This document shows positions 25,197 through 33,046 of a DNA stretch of 64,000 bases, one piece after another. The translations under genes and the position numbers were made by a program. The notes under the pieces are model-generated. The model was not told the DNA's origin and did no database searches. It saw nothing but the letters and a program-made list of their open reading frames with translations. Positions within the stretch are counted from its first letter, which is position 1. Every line of letters starts with the position of its first letter. Source of the DNA: Janthinobacterium sp. 344 (GTDB taxonomy: Bacteria; Pseudomonadota; Gammaproteobacteria; Burkholderiales; Burkholderiaceae_D); NCBI RefSeq assembly GCF_900112025.1, contig NZ_FOKL01000001.1:213648-277647 (forward strand), given 5' to 3'.

Positions 25197-26104
25197 GGCT
25201 GGCCCGGCCAGCGATGCCCTTGCAGCCACGCCAGCAGCAATCGCGGCCAGGCGGCCGGCTCGCTGCCCGCCCGGCCCAGGCCCCAGCCATGGCCGCCGTG
25301 CTGGAACAGGTGCAGTTCCACGGGCACGCCCGCGCGGTCCAGGGCGGCGGCCATCAGGCGGCTGTTTTCGGGAGGCGCAATCGGGTCGTCCAGCGCCTGC
25401 GCGATGAAGGCGGGCGGCGTGCGCGCATCGACGTGCAGCTCCACCGACATGGCGTCGCGCGCCGCCTGCGTCGGATGGGTCCCCAGCAGTTCCTTCTTCG
25501 CGTGCGTCGTGTCGAAGGGCCGCCGCATGGTCAGCACGGGATACAGCAGCACGGCGAAATCGGGGCGCGCCGGGACCCGGTCCGCCGCATCGACGGGTGC
25601 GTAGCGCGCGGCGTCCGGCTGCACGGCCATCATGCCGGCCAGGTGCGCGCCGGCGGAGAAACCGAGCATGCCGATGCGCGCGGGATCGATGCGCCATTCG
25701 GCGGCGCGCGCGCGGATCACGCGCATGGCGCGCTGGCCATCCTGGAATGGCGCGTCCACCCCGCCGCCCTCCCGGGGCAGGCGGTACACCAGTTCAAAGG
25801 CCGTGATGCCCTGCGCCTGCAGCCAATCGGCGGCCGGGCCGCTTTCCTTGCCCGCCTCGATATGCGCATAGCCGCCGCCGCTGACCAGCAAGACGGCCAT
25901 GCCGTTCGGCCGCGCCGGGCGATGCACGATCAGGTAAGGCTGCGCCACCTGCGTGATGGAACCTTTGGCGCTGTCGCGCTGCGGTCCCGGCGCCGCGCCA
26001 CCGGGCGGCGCGCCTGGCCACAGCACGATCGCGCCGGTCGGCGCGGCGCCGGCGTGCAGGTGGACGAGGACGAGGCACAGCGGCATCAGGCGTTTCATGG
26101 GCAT
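25193..26104 (-). CDS. Secreted alpha/beta hydrolase (BD-FAE/acetyl-esterase-like)
   Basis: 303 residues with a signal peptide (LMPLCLVLVHLHAGAAP). The oxyanion region SGGGYAHIEAGKE, nucleophile elbow GFSAGAH (Ser150), acid in ALDDPIAPPENS and base in FQHGGHGWG follow the acetylxylan-esterase/BD-FAE subfamily order. It likely deacylates a carbohydrate or small ester in the periplasm. The start could also be the ATG at 26098. It lies 38 bases downstream of the fusion oxidoreductase on the same strand and may be cotranscribed with it. Its stop overlaps the convergent hybrid kinase gene by four bases. Confidence 0.88.
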   Translation of the reverse strand: MPMKRLMPLCLVLVHLHAGAAPTGAIVLWPGAPPGGAAPGPQRDSAKGSITQVAQPYLIVHRPARPNGMAVLLVSGGGYAHIEAGKESGPAADWLQAQGITAFELVYRLPREGGGVDAPFQDGQRAMRVIRARAAEWRIDPARIGMLGFSAGAHLAGMMAVQPDAARYAPVDAADRVPARPDFAVLLYPVLTMRRPFDTTHAKKELLGTHPTQAARDAMSVELHVDARTPPAFIAQALDDPIAPPENSRLMAAALDRAGVPVELHLFQHGGHGWGLGRAGSEPAAWPRLLLAWLQGHRWPGQP

Positions 26105-26142
26105 GCTCGCGCAAGGTTCAATGAAACGCCATCATAGCAAGA

Positions 26143-29100
26143 CTAGAAATCCGTCTCGCCCTGGATCACGGCCGGGTAGCCCGTCATGGCGCGCGAGGTC
26201 TGCATGCCCGCCATCACCGCCGCTTCCACGCAGCCGGCGTTGATGCCCGTCCTGATCCAGTCGCCCGTCAGGAACAGGTTGGAAAAGCCCGACTGGTCGG
26301 TGGCCAGCCGGTACTGCGTGCTGTTCACCACCGACATGACGTAGCGCTCGGACGGATCGACGTTGGCGCGCCAGTACTGGCTATCGAAGCGCGCCGGCCC
26401 CGTCCCCGCCTTCGCGTCGACCAGCCATTGCCACGGAAACGCGCCGGGCGCGCCCGCCTCGGGCCACAGCGCGCCGATCTCGCGCTCGAGCTGGTGCAGC
26501 GCGCCCTGCTTGGCGCGTTGCGCGCAGCGGGCGGGGAAATCCGTGTCGGTGACGGGCGGGTAGCTGTCGACGGGGAAGGCGCTGCAAAAGTACGAGACGT
26601 TCTTCGGCTCCAGCCCCGCCGGCCAGTCCTCGTGCGCCAGCAGCTGGTCCATCGGCGCCCACGTGTCGTACGGTTCCGTGAAGGCCGACAGCACCGGCTG
26701 CTGGCCTTTCGGCTGCGTGGTCCAGCCCATCTGCGCCAGGTTCTTGTTGAGCCACACCTGGTAGGCTTGCGTGGCCACCGTCTTCACCTTCTCGGCGCTC
26801 AAGCGCAGGGCCGGGCTTTGCGCCAGCAACTGGGGACACAGGGCCGGCAGCGCGCCGATGGAAATGCCGAACACCACCTTGTCGAAATCGACGCCCCGCT
26901 TCAGGACGGTGACGGGCAGCTGCCGGCCGAACGCCTGCTGGTACTGCCGCGGCCAGTCGCTCCAGTACGATTCGAGGTTCACCTCTTTGTCCTGCAGCAG
27001 GGCCGCCTGGCCGGGTTCGAGCTGCGCGTAGTCGGGCGCGCTGGGCCAGCAGGCCAGGCCCTTGACGTCGACCAGCGGCGCGTAGCCGGCGGCCGGGTCG
27101 CGCAGCTGTACCTGCTCGGTGATGCGGATGCTGTCGATGTCGCCCGCGCCCGGCACCAGTTCCTCCACGCGCTGGAAGAACTTGAACTTCACGCCGCGCT
27201 TTTCCAGCACTTCGTACAGGGGCGTGAAAATCGTGTCGCCCATGCCGGCCTGCATCTTGAACATGATGCCGCCCTTGTAGGCCAGGCCGATGCGCGCCAT
27301 CGCCCGCAACAGCGTTCCCGCCTCGATGTTCGGCTTGGCGAAATCGCCGCCCTCGTAGGCGAACACCAGGTCGTAGAAGCCCCGCACGGGGGCGGAGTTG
27401 ACGCTGAACTGCTCGTCGCCGCCATGCTTGCGCAGCCAGGCGCGGAAGTCGATATCGTTGATGACGTCGAAGCCGTTCTTGAACACGCCATCCTGGAACA
27501 TGCCCTTCATGACGGTGATGCCCAGGTCCAGGCAGATGAACAGGCGGCGCAATTCATCGTCGCCATCGATCAGCGCGCGGTAGCGCAGGCGCAGCCAGGC
27601 GCGGATGCCGTTCAGGGTGCTGGCCAGCAGCTGGTGGCGCGCCACGTCGTGGCGCGTGGAATCGGGCGCCAGGTCGGCCACCAGCGCCGCCAGCGCGCCC
27701 ACGGACAGGCCCACGTCGAGGCCCAGTTCATCAGCCTGCCCCACCACTTCGTCGGCCAGGCGGCGCAGCCAGCCCGGCCACACGCCCTCTCCTTGCGATG
27801 CGCTGGCCCGGACGATGCGCGCGTCGGCGTCGGCCACTTGCCGGATCTGGCGCAGCCACTGCTCGATCCAGCCCACCATGGCGATGGCCATCTGCCACAG
27901 GGTGATGTCCTCGCCGCCCTCGCCCGGCTCGCCCGGCAAGGTGGGAAAGACGATCGACCAGTTGCGCCACTGCCCTTTCACGTCTTCGGACAGGGCCACG
28001 TAGTCGTGCTGCTTGAAGGCGTCGCGCCAGGTGGCCAGCGGCGATCCGGGCGGGCGCTGCAGGCTGGCGTAGGCTTCCTTGATCATCTTGAAGGCGTTGG
28101 CATAAAAGCCGAACCAGATATGCAGGCCGTGCTCCTCGATGCGCTGCCCCGCCTGCGCATTGCGTCCGCTGGCGCCCTTGCCGCCCAGGCGCCAGCCCAG
28201 CTGGTAGACGGTGATGTCATGCTGGTTTTGCCAGCCAGGCTGGCTCGTCAAATAATACGCGGTGGTCATGGCCGCCACGCCGCCACCGAGGATGGCGATC
28301 TTTTCCGGCGCGATCTGCGAATTGTCGACCAGCTCCTCGCCCGGCATGGCCGTGAAATCGAACTGCACGTTGAAGGGCAGGATGGCCGCCTGCGGTCCCA
28401 GCTGCAGTCCCAGGGTCTGGTCCAGCGGGAAGCTGTCGAAGGCGTGCAAGGTGCATTCGTAGTCGTAGCCGAGCAGGCGCGCGCTGTGCAGGCGGTTGAT
28501 CTCGGCCGGCGCCGCCACCAGCGCCTGGTATACGGCCTTCACGCCCGCGCTGTCGGGGAATTGCTTGAGGAAAATCTGGTCGATGCGCGGCTTGCGCAGC
28601 AGGGACAGGATGTCGGCCCAGCCGGCCTGGTCCATGTCGAAGAAATCGGGGATGGAGAGGAAGATCTTGAACGCCTGCTCGATGAGTTCCAGGAAACTGT
28701 TGACGGGTTTGTGCGGCCCCGTCTGCACGGTGGCGTTGACTTCCAGCAGCGGGTGCAGCGCCAGTGGCGTTTCCGGCGAAAAGTGCTGGAATCCCTTGGC
28801 GGCCACGGAGCAGCGCAGCGGCTCGCTGCCGGCCACGGGAATTTCATATTCGCACAGGTATTTCGGGTAGCCGAACAGCTCGCGGCCGTTGATCAGGGCC
28901 ATGGCGTCGTCGACGAAAATGTGGCACGGGTACCAGTAGATATGCGCCAGCTTGCCGTGTTCATCCATCTGGCCGACCATGATCCAGGTGACGATATCGA
29001 CTTCCGTGATCCAGCCCTTGGCCTGGTCGACGGGATTGGCGGAATCGGCATGGTTGACGCGCGTAAACGTCAGCATCACGTACGGGGACAGGGCTTTCAG

Positions 29101-29280
29101 GGTCAGGCGCCGGCCCGCCACCTGGTTCAGGGTGGTGTTGACGGTCGCCTGCAGCTTCGCCAGGTCGCCCTTGACGAAATAGCCATACATTTCCGACTGT
29201 TTCAATTGCAGCGGCGAGTGCATCATCACCGAACCGCCCTGATAGATATACGAAGGTCTTGCCGAAGGTATCGCCGTCAT
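26143..29280 (-). CDS. Acetoacetate-decarboxylase-like domain fused to FAD-dependent amine-oxidase-type oxidoreductase
   Basis: 1045 residues in two parts. Residues about 20-310 resemble the acetoacetate decarboxylase superfamily: VTWIMVGQMDEHGKLAHIYWYP, then ELFGYPKYLCEYEIPV, in which Lys140 sits where the Schiff-base lysine of the family is found while the following position is Tyr rather than Lys. From about residue 327 a Rossmann fold begins (KIAILGGGVAAMTTAYYL) with a second FAD motif YQLGWRLGGKGASGRN, typical of phytoene-desaturase/amine-oxidase-like flavoproteins. The C-terminus NLFLTGDWIRTGINAGCVEAAVMAG closes the FAD site. A substrate could be handed from one active site to the other. 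Pathway and substrate are unknown. No signal peptide is seen. A weak promoter-like AT-rich stretch lies at 29300-29370. Confidence 0.85.
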   Translation of the reverse strand: MTAIPSARPSYIYQGGSVMMHSPLQLKQSEMYGYFVKGDLAKLQATVNTTLNQVAGRRLTLKALSPYVMLTFTRVNHADSANPVDQAKGWITEVDIVTWIMVGQMDEHGKLAHIYWYPCHIFVDDAMALINGRELFGYPKYLCEYEIPVAGSEPLRCSVAAKGFQHFSPETPLALHPLLEVNATVQTGPHKPVNSFLELIEQAFKIFLSIPDFFDMDQAGWADILSLLRKPRIDQIFLKQFPDSAGVKAVYQALVAAPAEINRLHSARLLGYDYECTLHAFDSFPLDQTLGLQLGPQAAILPFNVQFDFTAMPGEELVDNSQIAPEKIAILGGGVAAMTTAYYLTSQPGWQNQHDITVYQLGWRLGGKGASGRNAQAGQRIEEHGLHIWFGFYANAFKMIKEAYASLQRPPGSPLATWRDAFKQHDYVALSEDVKGQWRNWSIVFPTLPGEPGEGGEDITLWQMAIAMVGWIEQWLRQIRQVADADARIVRASASQGEGVWPGWLRRLADEVVGQADELGLDVGLSVGALAALVADLAPDSTRHDVARHQLLASTLNGIRAWLRLRYRALIDGDDELRRLFICLDLGITVMKGMFQDGVFKNGFDVINDIDFRAWLRKHGGDEQFSVNSAPVRGFYDLVFAYEGGDFAKPNIEAGTLLRAMARIGLAYKGGIMFKMQAGMGDTIFTPLYEVLEKRGVKFKFFQRVEELVPGAGDIDSIRITEQVQLRDPAAGYAPLVDVKGLACWPSAPDYAQLEPGQAALLQDKEVNLESYWSDWPRQYQQAFGRQLPVTVLKRGVDFDKVVFGISIGALPALCPQLLAQSPALRLSAEKVKTVATQAYQVWLNKNLAQMGWTTQPKGQQPVLSAFTEPYDTWAPMDQLLAHEDWPAGLEPKNVSYFCSAFPVDSYPPVTDTDFPARCAQRAKQGALHQLEREIGALWPEAGAPGAFPWQWLVDAKAGTGPARFDSQYWRANVDPSERYVMSVVNSTQYRLATDQSGFSNLFLTGDWIRTGINAGCVEAAVMAGMQTSRAMTGYPAVIQGETDF

Positions 29281-29494
29281 TGCCCTGCCCCCAAAGTAGG
29301 TTTCAGAAAAACAAGATTGATATAGTGTATTTGAGAAAGATCAATGAATGATATGAAATAAATTAAAGGATTTGCCAAGATGCATAGCGTGGCGTCCCTC
29401 CCTGCGGGAGGGACGCAGGCGCGCGCGGCTGCCGGGGCAAGCCCCTGCCATCGGGTGTACGATGCAGCATCTTGAGCGTTCCGAGCACCATGCC

Positions 29495-30043
29495 ATGGCA
29501 ATGATTACCACCGACTACGTGTCGACTTTTTCCGGCAACCGTTTTTATCCCTTGCGCCCGCATATCGACAAGGTCGCCATCGAGGATATCGCCCACGGCC
29601 TGGCCTACCAGTGCCGCTTCAATGGGCAGACGCACGTGTTTTACTCGATTGCCCAGCACAGCCTGATCGTCGCCAGCCTCGTGCCGCCGCCCCTGCGCCT
29701 GGCCGCGCTGCTGCACGACGCCGCCGAGGCTTACCTGGGCGACATGGTAAAGCCGCTGAAAGTGCTGCTGCCGGAATTTGCCGCGCTGGAAGACAAGGTG
29801 AGCGCCATCATCGCCGCCACCTACGGCATCGACTTTTCCGATTACGCGCCCATCAAGCAGGCCGACCTGATCGCGCTGGCGACGGAAAAGCGCGACTTGA
29901 TGCCCCACTCGGCCGAGCGCTGGGCCTACCTTGACGGCATCGCCCCCTTGCCCGGTATAATCGAGGCCATGGGACCGGCCGAAGCCAAGCAGCATTTCCT
30001 GCAGGCATTTGCCGAGCTGAGCGGAGTAGGCATGGCCGCATGA
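29495..30043 (+). CDS. YfdR-like HD-domain phosphohydrolase
   Basis: 182 residues from the ATG at 29495; ATGs at 29462 and 29501 are alternatives and none has a strong ribosome site. Sequence order matches the YfdR group of HD hydrolases: TFSGNRFYPL, then FYSIAQHSLIVASLV with the first His, then LLHDAAEAYLGD with the metal-binding HD, and finally KQADLIALATEKRDLM. These enzymes are small cytoplasmic metal-dependent phosphohydrolases; YfdR acts on deoxynucleotide monophosphates. Nucleotide-pool cleaning is therefore plausible but not shown. The gene is monocistronic, divergent from the fusion oxidoreductase gene, and followed by a terminator-like hairpin and the first DnaA-box repeat. Confidence 0.85.
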   Translation: MAMITTDYVSTFSGNRFYPLRPHIDKVAIEDIAHGLAYQCRFNGQTHVFYSIAQHSLIVASLVPPPLRLAALLHDAAEAYLGDMVKPLKVLLPEFAALEDKVSAIIAATYGIDFSDYAPIKQADLIALATEKRDLMPHSAERWAYLDGIAPLPGIIEAMGPAEAKQHFLQAFAELSGVGMAA

Positions 30044-30079
30044 GTCCCTCGCATCCCGCCTCGCCATCGCGCTAAGGCC

Positions 30080-30100
30080 CCGTTTTTACACGGCTTTTTT
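30080..30100 (+). terminator. Weak terminator after the HD hydrolase gene
   Basis: A short stem (CCGT 30080-30083 with ACGG 30090-30093) is followed by six T at 30095-30100. The stem is small, so efficiency is uncertain. Confidence 0.4.
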
Positions 30101-30231
30101 AGATATCCACAGCAACTGTGGATAAAGTTGTTGATAAACCCCTCTTGACAAGCCGCAACGCCAGTATTGATGCGGCTTTCAATAATTTGCTGATTTCGCA
30201 GGCATTTTTTTAGTCGAATAAAATCAATGAC
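30092..30231. repeat. DnaA-box-bearing intergenic repeat, copy 1
   Basis: Clearly related to the stretch at 31147-31289. Shared blocks in order are AGATATCCACA, ACTGTGGATA, TTGACA, a GC stem (AGCCGCA with TGCGGCT), CGGCTTTCAATAA and TCGAATAAAATCAATGA. It holds a perfect DnaA box TGTGGATAA at 30117-30125 and an inverted near-box ATATCCACA at 30103-30111. The rest of the 362-base gap up to the response regulator gene holds that gene's promoter. Confidence 0.75.
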
Positions 30232-30342
30232 TTGCAACCATGCATTTGCGCTTGGGCAAAGTTACTTCACGACTATGAAAATATATTTTTGCCGTGCAGC
30301 GATAGCCAGGGCCATTTCACCCATTGCCAGAACAGCATTGTT

Positions 30343-30371
30343 TTGACAAACCTTGCGGACTGGCATAGTGT
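30343..30371 (+). promoter_or_regulatory. Candidate sigma-70 promoter of the receiver gene
   Basis: TTGACA at 30343-30348 and TAGTGT at 30366-30371 are separated by 17 bases. The start codon at 30406 follows about 28 bases after the predicted transcription start. Confidence 0.5.
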
Positions 30372-30405
30372 GGAGTGAAGGGGAACGATCAACGTTGGAA
30401 AATGC

Positions 30406-31008
30406 ATGAATATGGATAGCGATAGTGCCGCGAAGGCGGCGGACGAACCGGACTGGCTGATGGATGAGCCGCTGGAGCATGCCGGCGGCGCATCCGGGCA
30501 AGCCGGCGCGCCGGCGCCATGGCGCGTGCTGATCGTCGACGACGATGTCGACGTGCACGTGGTGACCAAGTTCGCCCTCAGCCAGGCCAGTTTCCAGGGG
30601 CGCCGGCTGAGTTTCCTGCACGCCTATTCGGGCGCCGAGGCGCTCAGCGTGCTGCGCGCCACGCCCGATATCGCCGTGGTGCTGCTCGATGTCATCATGG
30701 AAACGCAGGATGCGGGCCTGCAAGTGGCGCGCCAGATCCGCGAAGAGCTGCACAACAGCGCCGTGCGCATCATCCTGCGCACGGGCCAGCCGGGCCAGGC
30801 GCTGGAGCACCGCATCATCATCGATTACGACATCAACGATTTCTGGTGCAAGACGGACTTGACGACGCGCAAGCTGTTCACCACCGTGATCGCCTCGCTG
30901 CGCACCTATGCCAGCCTGCGCGAAGCGCAGCAGCAGTTGGCCGACCTCGCGGCCGCCCTGGCCCGCAATGGCGGCACGCCGCCCGCCCCGCCCGCCGGCA
31001 CCCCCTGA
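30406..31008 (+). CDS. Receiver-only response regulator (DUF3369-type receiver, no output domain)
   Basis: 200 residues. An acidic 38-residue N-terminal tail precedes a receiver domain: acidic pocket DDD at 45-47, phospho-acceptor Asp95 in VVLLDVIMET, and conserved Lys in FWCKTDLTTRKLF. The sequence pattern VLIVDDDVDVHVVTKFAL and RIILRTGQPGQALEHRIIIDYDIND is that of receivers normally followed by a DUF3369 domain and a c-di-GMP or kinase output module. Here the protein ends after the receiver and a short helical tail. It may act as a phosphate sink or by protein contact. No histidine kinase gene is adjacent. The nearest is the hybrid kinase at 22263, which lacks a terminal regulator; a pairing would be speculative. 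Confidence 0.88.
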   Translation: MNMDSDSAAKAADEPDWLMDEPLEHAGGASGQAGAPAPWRVLIVDDDVDVHVVTKFALSQASFQGRRLSFLHAYSGAEALSVLRATPDIAVVLLDVIMETQDAGLQVARQIREELHNSAVRIILRTGQPGQALEHRIIIDYDINDFWCKTDLTTRKLFTTVIASLRTYASLREAQQQLADLAAALARNGGTPPAPPAGTP

Positions 31009-31146
31009 TGCCCCGCGCTTACTTTTAGTGACAAAACAAGAGCACTGGATAGACATACAGCCTTGTGCGCGGGACCCATTTCGCCTTTCGCGCCGGCAAA
31101 TGCGGCGCGCGGATTTGCCGCAATAGCCTAAGTGGCGGATTGTTAA

Positions 31147-31289
31147 GCGCTTTTTCAGATATCCACACGGACTGTGGATATCTTTGTGGATAAGCGCCTA
31201 TTGACAGGCCTCAAAGCCACAGCCCGTGCGGCTTTCAATAAACTGCTCAATCAAACAGCAAAAATAAAATCGAATAAAATCAATGAGTT
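31147..31289. repeat. DnaA-box-bearing intergenic repeat, copy 2
   Basis: Second copy of the repeat at 30092-30231, in the same orientation. It holds ATATCCACA (31159-31167), TGTGGATAT (31173-31181) and a perfect TGTGGATAA (31185-31193). The GC stem is kept with altered bases on both sides (AAAGCC with GGCTTT), which hints that the pairing matters. The remainder of the 416-base gap (31009-31424) shows nothing else I can name. Confidence 0.75.
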
Positions 31290-31424
31290 AGAAAATCACA
31301 CATAATCACGAGAAAATTATTTCGCCAATTTCGCTAGCCCATCATTTGTGCATAACTGAGCCGTAATGAGCAAATCGACAACGCACGATCATGACGCTCG
31401 GCAACACCGTTGCCGCCGCGCGTA

Positions 31425-31646
31425 TCAGTGCAAGACTTGGCGGCGCTGCTCCGGATGCAGCAGCACCCGTTCGATCAAGGCGGCGTCGATATTGTATGAC
31501 TTCAGGTATTCCAAGGCGCACAAGGTGCTGAAGGCGGCCTGTACGGCAATACCCAGATTGACGATATCGCACATCTTCTGGTCGACCCGCGCATGGCGCA
31601 CCATGGGCTTGACGGGCATATGCAAGGTTTCGGTGGAATTCGGCAT
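31425..31646 (-). CDS. Small hypothetical protein (73 residues)
   Basis: Starts at the ATG at 31646, preceded by AGGAG eight bases upstream and by a good sigma-70-like promoter. The sequence begins MPNSTETLHMPVKPMV and continues in a largely helical pattern (QKMCDIVNLGIAVQAAFSTL, then EYLKSYNIDAALIERVLL), ending RRQVLH. It has two cysteines, no signal peptide and no membrane segment. I do not recognise a family. Ribosome site, promoter and helical amphipathic character support a real gene. It is divergent from the chromate transporter gene and lies downstream of the second DnaA-box repeat. Confidence 0.7.
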   Translation of the reverse strand: MPNSTETLHMPVKPMVRHARVDQKMCDIVNLGIAVQAAFSTLCALEYLKSYNIDAALIERVLLHPEQRRQVLH

Positions 31647-31753
31647 GGCGGCAACTCCTGCGATGAGGGGGATGAAAGGACGGCGGCGCAAGGAATGGCT
31701 ACCCTGACGCCTGCGGAGGCACGGAGGCAAGGGACAGCGGCTGTGTCGCCGGT

Positions 31754-31783
31754 AAAGTATTGCCGATAAATTCTCGATGTCAA
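31754..31783 (-). promoter_or_regulatory. Candidate sigma-70 promoter of the 73-residue protein gene
   Basis: On the minus strand TTGACA (31783-31778) and TACTTT (31759-31754) are 18 bases apart. The predicted transcript starts about 100 bases before the ATG at 31646. Confidence 0.5.
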
Positions 31784-31876
31784 TGACAGGCGAACATGAG
31801 ATGCCGTTTTTTCTTGCAGGCACAACAGTCGCCGAAAGCGGTGGACAAGCATAATCGGCCACGGCGATAATCAGCC

Positions 31877-32464
31877 ATGCCCCCCGCTTCCCCCGCCCAG
31901 CCCGACCTCTCCCGCCCGCAGCCCGCCTCGCTTGCCGACCTGTTCTTCTCGTTCACCTGGCTGGCCCTGCAGGGCTTCGGCGGCGTGCTGGCCGTGATCC
32001 AGCGCGAGATGGTGGAGCGCAAGCGCTGGCTGACGCAGGAGGAATTCCTCGAGGACTGGGCCGTGGCGCAGATCATGCCCGGACCGAATGTCGTCAACCT
32101 GTCGCTGATGGTGGGCGGGCGCTATTTCGGCTTGCGTGGCGCGCTGGCGGCGCTGGCCGGCATGCTGGCCGTGCCCCTCGTCATCGTCCTGCTGCTGGGC
32201 GTGCTGTACACGCGCTTCGGCGACAACCCGCAGATGGCGGGCGCCCTGCGCGGCATGGCCGCTGTCTCGGCCGGCATGATCGCCGCCACGGGCGTGAAAC
32301 TGGCCGCCGCGCTGGGCAAGCACCCGCTGCCCCTGTGGCTGACCTTGCCCATCTGCGTGCTGGGCGTGCTGATGGTGGCGGTCTTCCGCTGGCCCCTGCT
32401 GTACATCCTGCTGGGCCTGGGCGGCATCGGCTGCCTGCTGACCTATCGGAAGCTGTCCGCATGA
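31877..32464 (+). CDS. chrA: Chromate transporter, first CHR half
   Basis: 195-residue membrane protein equal to one CHR domain: FTWLALQGFGGVLAVIQREMVE near residue 27, and VAQIMPGPNVVNLSLMVGGR near residue 62 with the conserved PGPN motif. About five to six hydrophobic helices follow. In the CHR superfamily, one-domain proteins encoded as adjacent pairs act together as the equivalent of a full-length ChrA, a proton-driven chromate exporter. The next gene starts at the ATG overlapping this stop codon (ATGA), so translation is coupled. Actual chromate export is inferred from the family. Confidence 0.92.
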   Translation: MPPASPAQPDLSRPQPASLADLFFSFTWLALQGFGGVLAVIQREMVERKRWLTQEEFLEDWAVAQIMPGPNVVNLSLMVGGRYFGLRGALAALAGMLAVPLVIVLLLGVLYTRFGDNPQMAGALRGMAAVSAGMIAATGVKLAAALGKHPLPLWLTLPICVLGVLMVAVFRWPLLYILLGLGGIGCLLTYRKLSA

Positions 32465-33045
32465 ACCCGCCCCTGCAACTGGTGCTGAGCGCGGGCGACT
32501 GGCTGAACCTGTTCGGCCATTACCTGATGCTGTCGCTGATGTCGATCGGCGGCGCCATTTCCACCACGGCGGAAATGCACCGCTTCCTCGTCGAACAGCA
32601 TGGCTGGCTGACGCAGGCGCAATTCAATGAGTCGATCGCCATCGCCCAGGCCGCGCCGGGACCCAACGTGCTGTTCGTCGCCCTGATGGGCTGGAACGTG
32701 GGCATGAACGCGGGCAGCTATGCGGCCGCCTATTTCGGCGTGCTGGTGACGATGGTGGGCATCATGCTGCCCAGCACCACGCTCACCTACGTGGCCGCCC
32801 AGTGGGGCTACCGCAACCGCGACCTGCGCGCCGTGCGCGCCTTCAAGCAGGGCATGGCGCCCATCGTCGTCGCCCTCCTGATTTCCACCGGCATGATCCT
32901 GGGCGGCGCCCACCATGACATCCGCACGGACTGGCCCCTATGGAGCCTGTCCATCGTGGCGGGCCTGATCATCTGGCGCACGCAGATCCATTTATTGTGG
33001 CTGCTGGCGGGCGGCGCCGTGCTGGGCTGGCTCCAGCTCGTGTAA
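32461..33045 (+). CDS. chrA: Chromate transporter, second CHR half
   Basis: 194-residue membrane protein, the partner CHR domain. It shows HYLMLSLMSIGGAISTTAEM near residue 20 and IAIAQAAPGPNVLFVALMGW near residue 60 with the PGPN motif. It starts within the stop codon of the first half. The two halves would insert in opposite orientations in the inner membrane, as described for paired short CHR proteins. Its stop lies one base from the stop of convergent urtE, with no room for a terminator. Confidence 0.92.
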   Translation: MNPPLQLVLSAGDWLNLFGHYLMLSLMSIGGAISTTAEMHRFLVEQHGWLTQAQFNESIAIAQAAPGPNVLFVALMGWNVGMNAGSYAAAYFGVLVTMVGIMLPSTTLTYVAAQWGYRNRDLRAVRAFKQGMAPIVVALLISTGMILGGAHHDIRTDWPLWSLSIVAGLIIWRTQIHLLWLLAGGAVLGWLQLV

Positions 33046-33046
33046 G

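Noticed and set aside
22257-25697. 1146-codon minus-strand open frame opposite the hybrid kinase
   Set aside because: Low-complexity antisense frame; the plus-strand kinase has all its motifs in order.
30092-31289. DnaA boxes considered as the chromosomal replication origin
   Set aside because: No dnaA, dnaN, gidA or rpmH lies nearby and only a few boxes are present. Titration or regulatory sites are more likely.
31366-31707. 113-codon plus-strand frame opposite the 73-residue protein
   Set aside because: Cys/Arg-rich shadow without a ribosome site; the minus-strand gene has a promoter and ribosome site.
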